DNA of 64,000 nucleotides, from the NCBI GenBank assembly GCA_946480835.1, contig CAMLLC010000002.1, positions 310,001-374,000 on the forward strand, given 5' to 3'. The stretch's first letter is position 1, and every line of letters starts with the position of its first letter. A program made the position numbers and the translations under genes. This stretch comes from Entomomonas sp945283395. Lineage in GTDB: Bacteria; Pseudomonadota; Gammaproteobacteria; Pseudomonadales; Pseudomonadaceae. Below the pieces are notes generated by a model that saw only the letters and a list, made by a program, of their open reading frames with translations, searched no databases and was not told the DNA's origin. Shown piece after piece: positions 41,226 through 50,835 of the stretch.

Positions 41226-41851
41226 ATGAGGTACCATACTCTAACTATAGCTATGTTATTAGTGTTAAATACCCCTGTATTTGCTGAGCTTAAACAAGGA
41301 ATAACCACCACTGAAATTATCCAATCAGCTAACTCACAAAGCTGTTTGGACTTACAAGCAGTAGGTGAGTGTTATTGGCTTGATTGCGATGAAAAAACTT
41401 GCAAAGTCAAAGTATCTATCAAAATCAAACACTATATCCCTGAAACAGTGGTTTCAGCCTATTCAGATACAGGATCTAACCCTTGGCGAGAAGTGGCTAT
41501 TATGAGCCAACCTATAGCAGGTGCGGAAGGTGGAGGTAGCATGATTAAAACCTCCAAAGGTCGAGATAATAAAGTACGATTTAAAAATGTCGATGTGGTA
41601 GGTCATCCTGTGGTATAACAATTTAATAACAGTGGTAATAATGGGGTTTGTGAGTCAGTTATTACTCCCTATAAATCTTATTTTTAAGTACGTGGGATCA
41701 GATTGGTTGGCGTTGGGGAATACCTGAGATAGTTTATCCTGAAGCTATATTAGCGGAATACAGGCAAGTAGGTATCCCCTTATGGAATATTTGGGGTAAT
41801 GTCTATCCTCCTTTGTTGAATTTCTTTGCTCATAAAATCATTATAGAGTGA
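41226..41851 (+). pseudogene. Broken TIGR03756-like (PFL_4710) conjugation protein
   Basis: The N-terminal part (41226-41618) has a signal peptide (MRYHTLTIAMLLVLNTPVFA) and SCLDLQAVGECYWLDC, KIKHYIPETVVSAYSDTGSNPWRE, the TIGR03756 hallmark. After the stop at 41618 the family continues in another frame: CESVITPYKSYF, then WRWGIPEIVYPEAIL...YRQVGIPLWNIWGNVYP (about 41717-41821). A frameshift plus stops split it, so it is a pseudogene. It would have been a pilus-assembly/transfer component of an integrative conjugative element. Confidence 0.75.
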
Positions 41852-41866
41852 AATGATGTCTATGAA

Positions 41867-42016
41867 TCACACACACTTAAGTACTGTCAGAAGATCTAAC
41901 ATAAAATCAGGATAATCATTACGCGTTGCAAATAAAATTGGAGAATAACAACATTCAAAATCGGTTTGATCTGTATGAATGGTGAGATCTGTAACTGTGA
42001 AAATTAGATAACCTGA
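41867..42016 (-). pseudogene. 50-codon gene remnant, minus strand
   Basis: Open frame ...TVTDLTIHTDQTDFECCYSPILFATRNDYPDFMLDLL... without a start codon, ending in TGA at 41867-41869. The composition is protein-like, suggesting the C-terminus of a lost gene at the boundary between the ICE remnant and proS. Family not recognised. Confidence 0.35.
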
Positions 42017-42080
42017 CTAACTAGCTATGGGAAATATAGAATAAATTGCATAGGTTTTAGCAATATCCTCCTGTAAAGTA

Positions 42081-43796
42081 TTAATAGTTAATCAGCTTAG
42101 CTAATTCATCCATAATGGTGGCTAGTGGTAGCCTTCGGGAATCATTTTTACGGCGATTTTTATATTCTATTTGACCTTCTTTAATTCCTCTCTCGCTAAC
42201 TACAATACGGTGCGGAATCCCTATCAAATCCATTTCTGAGAATTTTACACCTGGACTAGTTTTTTTATCTCTATCATCTAGTAATACTTCATAACCAGCC
42301 TGAGTAAGCTTATTGTATAGCTCATCCGCTACCTGTTTAATTGTTTCATCTTCATATTTTAAGGCCACAATAGCTATTTGAAATGGTGCCATAGCGACTG
42401 GCCATAAAATGCCTCTCTCATCATAATTTTGTTCAATGGCAGCAGCCACTACTCGAGAAACACCAATACCATAACAACCCATAATTAGTTCTAAAGGTTT
42501 ACCATCTTCAGCAAGAACTTTGCAGTTCATTGCCTTACTATATTTATAACCTAATTGAAAAATGTGGCCTACCTCAATTCCACGACGTATCATTAAGTTA
42601 CCTTTCCCATCAGGACTAGGATCACCAGCTATTACATTACGTAAGTCGGCTACTTCAGGCAAAGGTAAATCTCTTTGCCAATTAATACCAAAGAAGTGTT
42701 TGTTTTCAATATTGGCGCCTGCTGCAAAGTCACTCATCATGGCTACCGAGCGGTCTATTATACAAGGTATGGGGAGATTAACGGGGCCTAGCGAACCTGC
42801 TCCTGCACCTATAGCCTGAACAATTTCTTCATTGCTGGCAAATATTAGAGGGTTAGCTACTAGCGGATGATTAGCTGCTTTTATTTCGTTAAGTTGATGG
42901 TCCCCCCTTACTACTAAAGCTATGAGTGTCCCTTTTTCTGCACCGTGTACAATTAGAGTTTTGATAGTTTTTTCAATAGCTAGCTCAAATTGTTCAACAA
43001 GTGCTTCGATCGTTTTGCAATTGGGCGTATCAATTAATTTCATTGGTTGGCTAGGAGCTGGTCTAGCTTTTTCATGTGGAATTGCTTCAGCTTTTTCAAT
43101 ATTAGCTGCATAGTCAGAACTATCACTGAATACTATGTCATCTTCGCCTGAGTCAGCTAGGACATGAAATTCATTGGAGCCAGTTCCCCCTATAGAACCG
43201 TTATCAGCTTGCACAGGACGGAAGTCTAAGCCTAATCTAGTAAAAATATTAGAGTAGGCTCGGTACATGTCGTTGTAAGTGTGTTGTAATGAGGTTTGAT
43301 CTAGATGAAAAGAGTAAGCATCTTTCATTATAAATTCTCTACCACGCATTAAACCAAAGCGAGGGCGAATTTCATCACGAAATTTAGTTTGTATTTGATA
43401 AAGTGTTAAAGGAAGTTGTTTATAGCTACTTACTTCATTTCGTACTAGGTCAGTCACTACTTCTTCGTGAGTAGGGCCAAAACAAAAGTCTCTTTGATGT
43501 CTATCTTGTAAACGTAATAATTCAGGCCCATATTGTTCCCAACGGGTGGATTCTATCCATAATTCAGCAGGTTGTACAGCAGGCATTAATATCTCTTGCG
43601 CACCAATAGCATTCATTTCTTCTCTAACAATAGTTTCAACTTTACGTAGTACTCTTAAACCAAGCGGTAACCATGTATAGAGCCCAGCAGCTAGTTTACG
43701 AACCATACCTGCTCGTAGCATAAGTTGATGACTGATAACAACAGCATCCGCTGGTGTTTCCTTAACGGTTGGTAAGAAATATTGACTAGTACGCAT
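42081..43796 (-). CDS. proS: Prolyl-tRNA synthetase
   Basis: 571 residues from the ATG at 43796, the usual bacterial ProS start (MRTSQYFLPTVKE) and length; an upstream in-frame start is ignored. Class II core with RFGLMRGREFIMKDAYSFH, the editing insertion (YKQ... through the YxK region near 200-400) and a C-terminal anticodon-binding domain (QIAIVALKYEDE, GYEVLLDDRDKK). Charges tRNA-Pro. Forms the intact chromosomal neighbour of the mobile-element remnant. Confidence 0.97.
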   Translation of the reverse strand: MRTSQYFLPTVKETPADAVVISHQLMLRAGMVRKLAAGLYTWLPLGLRVLRKVETIVREEMNAIGAQEILMPAVQPAELWIESTRWEQYGPELLRLQDRHQRDFCFGPTHEEVVTDLVRNEVSSYKQLPLTLYQIQTKFRDEIRPRFGLMRGREFIMKDAYSFHLDQTSLQHTYNDMYRAYSNIFTRLGLDFRPVQADNGSIGGTGSNEFHVLADSGEDDIVFSDSSDYAANIEKAEAIPHEKARPAPSQPMKLIDTPNCKTIEALVEQFELAIEKTIKTLIVHGAEKGTLIALVVRGDHQLNEIKAANHPLVANPLIFASNEEIVQAIGAGAGSLGPVNLPIPCIIDRSVAMMSDFAAGANIENKHFFGINWQRDLPLPEVADLRNVIAGDPSPDGKGNLMIRRGIEVGHIFQLGYKYSKAMNCKVLAEDGKPLELIMGCYGIGVSRVVAAAIEQNYDERGILWPVAMAPFQIAIVALKYEDETIKQVADELYNKLTQAGYEVLLDDRDKKTSPGVKFSEMDLIGIPHRIVVSERGIKEGQIEYKNRRKNDSRRLPLATIMDELAKLINY

Positions 43797-43982
43797 AGTA
43801 GGCTTCGCATAAATAATAAAGTTTATAAAGCTCCCATTGTAAATTGGGATGGCTAGGGCATTCAATAGTAAAGTTGCTAAGAAAATATTTTTTTAGATAC
43901 CCCTTTTATCTAATGTGTTATGTAATTAGAATTATTCATCTTTAGGTCTTGATATGGATAAATGATAGGAGCCAGTAGTTAA

Positions 43983-44510
43983 ATGGGACGTTTGTTTAGC
44001 TTATTGTTAGTTTTGATAGGTGGTTCTTGGGTTAGTAGTTATGGAATTGCTAGTACGACTGAGTTAAAAGAAAATAATGCTAAAATTAATATTGATAAAG
44101 TATTAGTAGAAAAATCTAAGCGTAAAATGTATTTGATGAGTGGCCAGAATGTGATCAAAAGTTATAATATTTCGTTAGGTAAGAAACCTAGTGGCCAAAA
44201 GCTTATGGAAGGTGATAAAAAAACGCCTGAGGGGTTATATTGGATAGATTGGCGTAAGTCAAATAGTAAGTATAACCTTGCTATGCATATTTCTTATCCT
44301 AACGCTAAGGATATAGCCAATGCTAAAAAATTAGGAGTTAAACCAGGAGGAATGATAATGATTCATGGTACGCCCATCGATCAAGACTATCCTGAATGGT
44401 ATTTTAGAGGGCTTAATTGGACAAATGGATGTATTGCTATGATGAACTGGGATATGAAAGAGGTCTGGAATTTAGTTAAAGATGGTACTTTAATAGAAAT
44501 TAGACCTTGA
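43983..44510 (+). CDS. L,D-transpeptidase (YkuD), periplasmic
   Basis: 175 residues. N-terminal signal segment (about 1-23), then the YkuD domain with GKKPSGQKLMEGDKKTPEGLY, MIMIHGTPID (His128-Gly129) and the catalytic NWTNGCIAM (Cys150). It attaches to or cross-links peptidoglycan (3-3 links) or Braun-type lipoprotein. A divergent promoter space separates it from proS. No substrate-specific feature. Confidence 0.93.
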   Translation: MGRLFSLLLVLIGGSWVSSYGIASTTELKENNAKINIDKVLVEKSKRKMYLMSGQNVIKSYNISLGKKPSGQKLMEGDKKTPEGLYWIDWRKSNSKYNLAMHISYPNAKDIANAKKLGVKPGGMIMIHGTPIDQDYPEWYFRGLNWTNGCIAMMNWDMKEVWNLVKDGTLIEIRP

Positions 44511-44631
44511 TTATAAAATAAAAGGCTAGTTAAAACTCAATGTATTTTATTAAGGAAATTCTTGTTTAGGCAACAATTAAATGAGTTCTTTTTCTCTTAT
44601 TCTTTTCTTTTTTGGATACTAGGAGAAAAAA

Positions 44632-46172
44632 ATGACATTAAATGATCAAGTAAAAAAATATAAAGAAATTGTTCCTGAAATTTTTAAAGAGATACCAAAG
44701 CCTCCTATTCATTCTAAAGTTATCATTATTGGTTCCGGTTTTGGCGGAACTATAAGTTCATGGCGCTTAGCGGAAGCAGATGTTGCCACGACAATTTTAG
44801 AAAGAGGATCTTATTGGCCTATTTCAAAAGATAGAGCTATCTTTACGGATGAATTTCTACCCGATGGAAGAGGATACTGGCATAAAAAAATGTGAAGCAG
44901 CTATGTGGACTGCCAACATGTGTTGATGATTTCGGTGGGGTCATGGATGTGACTAGTTATAAGCATATGGATGTGTGGCGTGCTGCTTGTGTTGGCGGAG
45001 GATCTATCGTTTATACAGGGGTAATGATTCAGCCAAAACAAAAGTATTTTGATGCTTTATTCAAAGGATTAGTAGATTATAACGAAATGGATAAAAAATA
45101 CTATCCTTTAGTAAGGAAGATGTCGAATCTTAACTCCATGCCAGAAGATATTTATAAATCGTCACCATTTGGACACTCAAGAGTTTGGGATAAGCAAAGT
45201 GCAAAGGCGGGTTATAAATCTTCTCCTGTTGATTCTGTGTTTAATTAGGATGTTATCAGAGATGAGTTAAATGGCAAAGTGAGAAAATCAGCTATCGTCG
45301 GCGAGTCAGATTTAGGTAATAGTAATGGAGCTAAGTTTGATTTAACCCAAAATTATTTAAAATATGCTCAAGATATTGGCTTGGCGCGCGTTTACCCCTG
45401 TCATCAAGTACAGAATATATCTTATGATGGAACACATTACTTAGTGGATGTTTTTAAGCTAAATCCACAAGGTAATATTTTAGATCGTTATACTTTAACT
45501 TGTGATTATTTATTGTTAGCGGCTGGTTCAGTAGGTAGCTCGGAGTTATTAGTAAAAGCAAAAGCATTTAAACTTTTACCCGCTCTCAATGAGCATGTTG
45601 GTGAAGGGTGGGGAATCAATGGTGATGCGATTGTAGTTAGATCTTTATCTTCAATATCAGGGTTAACACAGGCTGCTCCTTGTGCTTCTAAGATAGAAGA
45701 TGAAAATTTATCTAGGGTTCCTGTTACTCTTCGAAACTGGTATGCGCCTGGCGTACCAGTTAATATAGGTGTCATAGGATCTTTGGGAATGGCTGTTGAT
45801 TTAAAAAATCGTGGTCAGTTTGTTTATGATAGCGCGCAAGATAAAGTGGAGTTAATTTGGCCTAAAGATGGAAATGCAGAAATTGAGAAAGCTATTCGTA
45901 ATTTAAATAATAAGATTGCCTTGAAATCGTTAAGTGTACCTGGTGTTCCTTTAATTATTCAGGATGTACGCACAGATTTTTCTGCTCATCCATTAGGAGG
46001 ATTAGTTATAGGTAAAGCAACAGATAATTATGGACGAGTCAAAGGATACAACAAGTTATATGTAACAGATGGTGCTTTAATGCCTGGTAGCGCAGGCTTA
46101 GTAAATCCTTCTTTAACTATAGCTGCCTTAGCTGAACGTAATATTGAACAGGTAATTAAAGAAGATTTTTGA
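44632..46172 (+). pseudogene. GMC-family oxidoreductase, disrupted by a frameshift and an in-frame stop
   Basis: Three open pieces form one family-length protein. Piece 1 (44632-44895) has the FAD Rossmann motif IIGSGFGGTISSWRLAE (GxGxxG near 32-38). The frame shifts at a run of seven A (44884-44890); one extra A would restore HKKNVKQLCGLPTCVDDFGG. Piece 2 (44892-45248) ends at TAG in frame with piece 3 (from 45249: DVIRDELNGKV...), which has the C-terminal DGALMPGSAGLVNPSLTIAALAERN. Two independent lesions indicate loss of function. The intact protein would resemble cholesterol-oxidase-like GMC enzymes. Confidence 0.85.
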
Positions 46173-46208
46173 TAGTCAATAGCTAGTTCTAGCTTGGCAT
46201 TATTTAGT

Positions 46209-46233
46209 AAGTCCCTGTTAAAAGCAGGGACTT
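46209..46233. terminator. Bidirectional terminator
   Basis: AGTCCCTG (46210-46217) pairs with CAGGGACT (46225-46232), with A and T runs on both sides; it separates the convergent GMC and uvrB genes. Confidence 0.8.
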
Positions 46234-46245
46234 TATTTAGATAAA

Positions 46246-48264
46246 TTAATTAATTATTAAAGAGGCTTCTCTTAACTGTTTAATTTGATCTCTCAACTGC
46301 GCTGCTGCTTCAAATTCTAAGTCTTTGGCTAATTTATACATTTGTTCCTCAAGTTGTTTAATACGCTTGTTGTAATCTGCTGGAGTGCGTAGCTCAGCTT
46401 GGTATTTACTGCTTTCTTCGGCTACTTTAGCAAGGCTACGCCTTTTGCCTCCTTTAGCTCCAGGGATATTTGCCCCCTCCATAATGTCATTAATATCTCT
46501 TCTAACACTTTTTGGCGTAATGGCATGTTGTTCATTGAAAGCTATTTGTTTGCTTCTACGTCGTTCGGTCTCATTTATGGCTTTTTGCATAGAGCCAGTT
46601 ACCGTATCAGCATATAGAATAGCTTTCCCATGTAAATTCCGAGCGGCACGGCCAATAGTTTGGATAAGAGAGCGCTCAGAGCGTAAGAAACCTTCTTTAT
46701 CTGCATCAAGCACTGCTACTAAGGATACTTCTGGCATATCTAATCCTTCTCTTAGTAAATTAATGCCTACTAACACATCGAAGATTCCCATACGCAAATC
46801 ACGAATAATCTCAACCCGTTCCACGGTATCTATATCAGAATGTAGATAACGAACCTTAACATCATGTTCGGCCAGATAATCAGTTAAATCTTCTGCCATA
46901 CGTTTGGTTAAGGTAGTAACCAATACCCTTTCTTGTTGAGCAACTGTTTTTCTAATCTCTGATAGTAAATCATCCACTTGAGTAGTAGCAGGGCGTATCT
47001 CTATTTCAGGGTCAACAAGTCCAGTAGGGCGTACAACCTGTTCAACTATTTGTCCAGCATGCTCTGCTTCATAAGTACTAGGAGTTGCTGAGACAAAAAT
47101 AGTTTGAGGGCTGATAGCTTCCCATTCCTCAAATTTAAGAGGTCTATTATCTAAAGCAGAAGGTAAACGGAAGCCATAATTAACCAGCGTTTCTTTTCTA
47201 GACCTATCACCTTTATACATAGCTCCTATTTGTGGTACTGTAACATGCGATTCATCTATAATAAGTAGGGCATTATCAGGTAGATAGTCGTAAAGAGTTG
47301 GAGGTGGTTCTCCTGTCGCACGGCCTGATAAGTATCGAGAATAGTTCTCAATACCATTGCAGTAACTTAACTCTAGCATCATTTCTAGGTCAAATTTAGT
47401 ACGCTGTTCAAGGCGTTGCGCTTCTACTAGTTTATTATTAGCTTTTAGGTATATTAAACGTTCTTTAAGCTCTTCTTTTATTTCTTCAACAGCTTTAATT
47501 AAAACTTCTCTAGGCGTAGCATAATGAGTCTTAGGATAAAAAGTAAAGCGGGGTAATTTATGTAATATTTCACCCGTTAAAGGATCAAATGCAGAAATAT
47601 TTTCCACTTCATCATCAAATAACTCTATACGAATAGCTTCAAGATCTGATTCAGCAGGATAAATATCTATCACATCGCCTCTCACCCTAAAAGTGGCACG
47701 AGCAAAATCAAAGTCGTTACGAGTATATTGTAAATCAGCTAATCTTTGTAATAGTGTGCGTTGATTTAATTTATCCCCTCTATCAACATGCAGTACCATG
47801 CGTAGATAAGAGGTAGGATCACCTAAACCATAAATGGAGGAAACAGAGGCCACAATAATTGCATCAGGTCTTTCAAGTAAAGCTTTGGTTGCAGATAAAC
47901 GCATTTGCTCTATATGGTCGTTAATAGAGGAGTCTTTTTCTATGTAAGTATCAGAGGCAGGTACATAGGCTTCTGGTTGATAGTAATCATAATAAGAAAC
48001 AAAATACTCAACGGCATTATGGGGAAAGAAACTCTTAAACTCGCCATAAAGTTGAGCTGCTAATGTCTTATTAGGAGCAATAATCATTGCAGGTCGTTGT
48101 AATTTGGCGATTACGTTAGCAATACTGAAAGTTTTACCAGAACCAGTGACACCTAATAATGTTTGATGAGATAACCCAGCCTCAACACCCTTCACCATTT
48201 CTGCAATAGCTGTAGGTTGATCTCCAGCAGGTTGATAGTTAGTTTTTAATAAAAACTTTGTCAT
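46246..48264 (-). CDS. uvrB: Excinuclease ABC subunit B
   Basis: 672 residues, normal length. Walker A GVTGSGKT at 38-45, the damage-probing beta-hairpin YYDYYQPEAYVP near 92-103, helicase motifs (IIDESHVTVPQ; SATPSTYE; LLREGLDMPEVSLVA; SLIQTIGRAARN) and a C-terminal UVR motif (EEQMYKLAKDLEFEAAAQLRDQIK). Damage verification in nucleotide excision repair. No frame damage. Confidence 0.98.
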   Translation of the reverse strand: MTKFLLKTNYQPAGDQPTAIAEMVKGVEAGLSHQTLLGVTGSGKTFSIANVIAKLQRPAMIIAPNKTLAAQLYGEFKSFFPHNAVEYFVSYYDYYQPEAYVPASDTYIEKDSSINDHIEQMRLSATKALLERPDAIIVASVSSIYGLGDPTSYLRMVLHVDRGDKLNQRTLLQRLADLQYTRNDFDFARATFRVRGDVIDIYPAESDLEAIRIELFDDEVENISAFDPLTGEILHKLPRFTFYPKTHYATPREVLIKAVEEIKEELKERLIYLKANNKLVEAQRLEQRTKFDLEMMLELSYCNGIENYSRYLSGRATGEPPPTLYDYLPDNALLIIDESHVTVPQIGAMYKGDRSRKETLVNYGFRLPSALDNRPLKFEEWEAISPQTIFVSATPSTYEAEHAGQIVEQVVRPTGLVDPEIEIRPATTQVDDLLSEIRKTVAQQERVLVTTLTKRMAEDLTDYLAEHDVKVRYLHSDIDTVERVEIIRDLRMGIFDVLVGINLLREGLDMPEVSLVAVLDADKEGFLRSERSLIQTIGRAARNLHGKAILYADTVTGSMQKAINETERRRSKQIAFNEQHAITPKSVRRDINDIMEGANIPGAKGGKRRSLAKVAEESSKYQAELRTPADYNKRIKQLEEQMYKLAKDLEFEAAAQLRDQIKQLREASLIIN

Positions 48265-48345
48265 GGGCTGACCTATAGAAATAAATACTTTTTTAATATG
48301 GGGACTGTTCGACTCTTTTTCTACTCTATTATTTAGTTAAAACGT

Positions 48346-49079
48346 TTATTGAGCAGTATAGCCACCATCTATAGGGTAGAAAGCTCCTGTGGTAAACGAA
48401 CTATCATCTGATAGTAAGAAGGCTACTGTTTTAGCGACTTCTTCACGAGTTGCCATTCTTTTCATAGGATGGGTATTAGCCATAAAGGTTTGAGTTTCTA
48501 TAGGTAACTTCTGTATTTTCGGGGTTGCAACGTAACCAGGGCACACCGCATTAATACATACCCCTTGTTCAGCAAACTCTAAGGCTGCTGCTTGAGTAAG
48601 CCCTATGACACCATGTTTAGCAGTTGTATAGGGGGCTATTCCTGCTATTCCTACTATACCATTAACGGCTGATAAATTAACAATAGAACCACCGCCACTT
48701 TTAATAATAGCCGGAATGCCGTATTTTAAACCTCGGTATTAATCACATCATACCAATCATCTATAGCGTAATCGCATATAGAAATGCCGTGAGGTCCTGT
48801 AATTCCTGCATTATTTACTAGGTAATGAATAGCCCCTAAGCGTTGCATGCAAGTATCTATCAGTGCTTTAACTGCTAAATGATCTTTGATATCAGTTTGA
48901 AATGGAATAACACGTCGCCCTGAGGGATCTATTTGATTAGCTTTGGCTATTACGTCATCTTTATTTCTAGCAGTTATGACTACGGTTGCTCCACGGTTAA
49001 AAAGTTCTAAGCTAATCCCTTCGCCTACACCAGTGGTAGCTCCTGTGACTATAGCTATTTTTCCTTGGAAATCGTTCAA
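48346..49079 (-). pseudogene. Short-chain dehydrogenase/reductase, frameshifted
   Basis: N-terminal part (49079 to about 48726): TGATTGVGEGISLEL (NAD-binding), NNAG near 88-91, ending at a stop after DVINTEV. The remainder continues in another frame: GLKYGIPAIIKSGGGSIVNLSAVNG, then the catalytic Y-x-x-x-K in YTTAKHGVIGL and the C-terminal CPGYVATPKI...DGGYTAQ. Intact relatives have about 4-5 extra residues (a RGVFY-like piece) at the break near 48735, so a small deletion caused the frameshift. Confidence 0.82.
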
Positions 49080-49277
49080 TTTAACAAACCTCGCTTAAAC
49101 TAATAGAAGAAAGTAGCCACTTATACTATCATTAACCCCATACTGTAGGCAGTTAACTAATGTGAGTTGACTATTTTACTTCAAAATGGTTTCTAATGCT
49201 GTTATTACATTGCCTGTCTAGTAGTTGCTTATAAAGCGTTATAATAACTGGTTACTTTTTTCCGTAGAGTATAAAAA

Positions 49278-50468
49278 ATGAAATTATTTGCTGAAATTGA
49301 GCTTGCTCGCCGTGATCCTATTTTAGGTTTAAATGAAGCTTATCAAGCTGACAATCGTCCTAATAAGATAAATTTGGGAGTAGGGGTCTATTATGATGAA
49401 CAAGGCCATATTCCGTTACTTAAAGCTGTTCAAAAAACGGAAGCTGAATTTGTAGCAGCAGCAGCTCCTCATAGTTACCTTCCGATAGATGGCATAACTG
49501 CTTATAATCATGCTGTACAAAAATTACTGTTTGGTGCTAATTCACCTTTAATTAAAGAGCAACGCCTAGTGACCGTACAAGCATTAGGTGGTACAGGAGC
49601 ACTTAAGCTTGGTGCTGATTTTGTGAGAGATCATTTAAAAGGAACTGAAGTAGCTATTAGTAATCCCAGTTGGGAAAATCATAAGGCATTATTTTCTACA
49701 GCGGGCTATAAAGTTCATGATTACAATTATTATGATGCAGCTAGTCATGGATTAAATAAAGCTGGATTATTAGCAGATCTAAAAGCACTACCTGCCAAAA
49801 CTTTAGTGATTTTACATGGTTGCTGCCATAATCCTACCGGAGTAGATTTAACTAAACATGACTGGCAAGATGTGTTAACAATAGTTAAAGAAAGGCAATT
49901 GATTCCTTTTATAGATATAGCTTATCAGGGTTTTGGCCAAGGTATAGAGGAAGATGCTTTTGCCGTACGCTTATTTGCTGAGTCTGGATTAAATTTTTTA
50001 GTTGCAAGTTCTTTTTCTAAATCTTTTTCTTTGTATGGTGAAAGAGTTGGTGCTTTATCTATAGTGACAGACTCTGCTGAAGAAGCAAATAAGGTCCTTT
50101 CTCAACTAAAAAGAGTTATCCGTACTAATTACTCCAATCCTCCTACTTATGGAGCTATGCTGGTTTGCAAAGTACTTAATAATCCTGAACTTTATCAGAT
50201 GTGGGAAAATGAATTAAAGCAAATGAGAGAGCGTATTAAAAATATGCGTAAGCTTATGGTTGAACAGCTTTCAGCTACCAAGCAAGATTTTTCTTTCATT
50301 GAAAAGCAATGTGGCATGTTCTCTTACTCAGGGTTAACCTCAGCTCAGGTAGATAAATTACGTACTGAATTTGGTATTTATGCAGTAGCAACAGGTCGTA
50401 TTTGTGTAGCTGCCCTTAATAATAACAATATCAAACTAGTTACAGATGCTATAAGTAAAGTGATTTAA
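49278..50468 (+). CDS. tyrB: Aromatic amino acid aminotransferase (class I)
   Basis: 396 residues. Aspartate/tyrosine aminotransferase subgroup I: NLGVGVYYDEQGHIPLL near the N-terminus, LHGCCHNPTGVDLT near 173-186, FIDIAYQGFGQG, and the PLP-lysine SSFSKSFSLYGERVGAL (Lys near 245), with NPPTYGA. Converts aromatic amino acids (or aspartate) with 2-oxoglutarate. In Pseudomonas a homologous gene is also close to uvrB, which supports the taxonomic hint. Confidence 0.92.
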   Translation: MKLFAEIELARRDPILGLNEAYQADNRPNKINLGVGVYYDEQGHIPLLKAVQKTEAEFVAAAAPHSYLPIDGITAYNHAVQKLLFGANSPLIKEQRLVTVQALGGTGALKLGADFVRDHLKGTEVAISNPSWENHKALFSTAGYKVHDYNYYDAASHGLNKAGLLADLKALPAKTLVILHGCCHNPTGVDLTKHDWQDVLTIVKERQLIPFIDIAYQGFGQGIEEDAFAVRLFAESGLNFLVASSFSKSFSLYGERVGALSIVTDSAEEANKVLSQLKRVIRTNYSNPPTYGAMLVCKVLNNPELYQMWENELKQMRERIKNMRKLMVEQLSATKQDFSFIEKQCGMFSYSGLTSAQVDKLRTEFGIYAVATGRICVAALNNNNIKLVTDAISKVI

Positions 50469-50475
50469 GACCACC

Positions 50476-50508
50476 ACCTCTAGTTTAGCTTTGTAATAGG
50501 CTAGAGGT
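50476..50508. terminator. Hairpin downstream of the aminotransferase gene
   Basis: ACCTCTAG (50476-50483) pairs with CTAGAGGT (50501-50508), with a T-rich but short tail. Probable terminator of tyrB. Confidence 0.55.
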
Positions 50509-50548
50509 TGTTATTAAAGAGCTAATAACGAAAATAATAATTATTGCA

Positions 50549-50809
50549 CTAGTCATGCTTTATCTGATTATCAATAAAGCTGCTGGCTGCGAAGCATAGG
50601 CAACAGCAGGTTATAAATAGTTCTTTAGAAAAATTATTAGTAACTATGGCTGTTTCCTCAACCGATAGTTCCCTACCTTTTTCAGCTCTGCCCCTTACTA
50701 AAAGAGGATGCTGTTCTTGGCCTAAGGAGGTGTGGTTATAGTCAGGGTGACGAGCAACATGTTGTGATAATACAATTAGTACCTCCTGTACTGGTAACTC
50801 ATTAACGGA
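50549..50809 (-). pseudogene. 86-codon gene remnant without a start
   Basis: Open frame reading ...LPVQEVLIVLSQHVARHPDYNHTSLGQEQHPLLVRGRAEKGRELSVEETAIVTNNF... with no ATG, GTG or TTG, bounded upstream by a TGA at 50810-50812. Protein-like composition and Cys-rich end suggest the 3' remnant of a deleted gene; family not recognised. It lies next to the broken MFS gene. Confidence 0.35.
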
Positions 50810-50835
50810 TCAAACAATGGCTGTTAGATAACAAT

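Noticed and set aside
43797..43865. Longer proS start 23 codons upstream
   Set aside because: The extension (MNALAIPIYNGSF...) has no counterpart in ProS, and the ATG at 43796 gives the usual MRTSQYFLPTxKE beginning and 571 residues.
46385..46849. 154-residue plus-strand frame within uvrB
   Set aside because: Complement of the uvrB C-terminal coding region; uvrB is intact and conserved there.
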